Shown here piece after piece: positions 63,801-64,000 of a DNA stretch of 64,000 bases. A model generated the notes under the pieces. It saw only the letters and a program-made list of their open reading frames with translations. It ran no database searches and was not told the DNA's origin. The first letter of the stretch is position 1; the number at the start of each line of letters is the position of its first letter. Position numbers and translations under genes: made by a program. Source of the DNA: Fragilaria crotonensis (Eukaryota > Bacillariophyta > Fragilariophyceae > Fragilariales > Fragilariaceae); contig JAKSYS010000246.1 in NCBI GenBank assembly GCA_022925895.1, positions 1-64,000 of the forward strand, read 5' to 3'.

Positions 63801-64000
63801 GATGCCAGCCAAGCAGGGGGCGAAGAAGGCATTCCTCCCATAACGCGAATCGATGCCTTTGGTCTAAAGAACTTGGCCCTTGATGTGCAGGAGTTTGAAC
63901 GATTCGCAGATGCGACGGGTGTTCCCCAGTTGAGCGAATGCTTCAACGAGCTCAAGAGCCTGACAGAGGCCATGCTGGATCGCGACTTGCCGCGACTCTT
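60801..64000 (+). CDS. SEC15: Exocyst complex subunit SEC15/EXOC6 (3' end outside the window)
   Basis: It starts at ATG 60801 ([12 protein letters not shown]). Exon 1 runs to 62191, with a 75-bp intron (GTGAGC...CACAG, phase 2) before exon 2 at 62267. The N-terminal half is helical ([53 protein letters not shown]), and the later part has the SEC15 C-terminal blocks [47 protein letters not shown] and [19 protein letters not shown]15 binds Rab-type GTPases and tethers secretory vesicles at the plasma membrane. Reading frames change near 62450 (a stop at 62454-62456) and near 63258; no intron explains either, and both look like single-base differences. Protein similarity continues on both sides, so the gene is probably functional with assembly errors, or is a young pseudogene. 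Confidence 0.85.

Overview
This window looks like nuclear DNA from a photosynthetic alga of the red secondary-plastid lineage, most likely a diatom (an inference; the species cannot be named from sequence alone). The support is: short GT-AG introns, mostly 64-79 bp with two of 140 and 179 bp; several proteins whose N-termini combine a signal peptide with an A-F-type transit motif (the gene starting at 33616, the minus-strand genes starting at 36907 and 21752); a sedoheptulose-7-phosphate cyclase; a protein made only of helicase-associated repeats; and eukaryotic housekeeping genes. Gene-dense blocks alternate with repeat-rich DNA.

Layout. 1-4 kb: a possible gene end, a possible small membrane protein, and a four-exon sugar phosphate cyclase (EEVS/DDGS/DHQS superfamily). 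4-14 kb: accessory DNA with a 3.0 kb TIR element carrying oppositely oriented 73-bp tandem arrays, a complete PIF/Harbinger transposon with TAA target duplications, a hAT relic, a minisatellite and two copies of a small MITE. 14.4-16.2 kb: MAP65/PRC1. 16-20 kb: gene-poor. 20-25 kb: three small genes (one unknown with three exons, one predicted thylakoid-lumen protein, one 62-residue membrane protein) and a decayed duplicate of the UPF0301 gene. 25-32 kb: Harbinger relic, unrecognised decayed DNA, and a whole piggyBac-type element. 32-48 kb: gene-dense, with helicase-associated repeat protein, UPF0301/YqgE, plastid membrane protein, CNOT4, sulfatase, GNAT, ABC1/UbiB kinase, an AhpC/TSA-like plastid protein and a small mitochondrial-like protein. 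48-56.6 kb: a second accessory island with a 4.8 kb TIR element holding a zinc-finger-like ORF, an unrecognised overlapping ORF pair and a 102-bp tandem array, then two more elements related by their ends to the piggyBac-type one. 57-64 kb: ankyrin-PP2C phosphatase, SIRT6-type sirtuin and exocyst SEC15 (cut by the window edge).

The host genes are independent eukaryotic units, not an operon. The most novel structure is a family of three elements (29.4, 53.1 and 55.2 kb) that end in TGTCTA, sit at CTAG rather than TTAA, and carry subterminal palindromes whose arms differ between elements around a constant TTAATTAA core. The only one with a transposase encodes a piggyBac-type DDD enzyme. Second is the 4.8 kb element with its ORF pair, one of which has an Fe/2-oxoglutarate-oxygenase-like HxD...H pattern. 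Several conserved host genes near the right end (PP2C, SEC15) show single-base frame changes that may be assembly errors.
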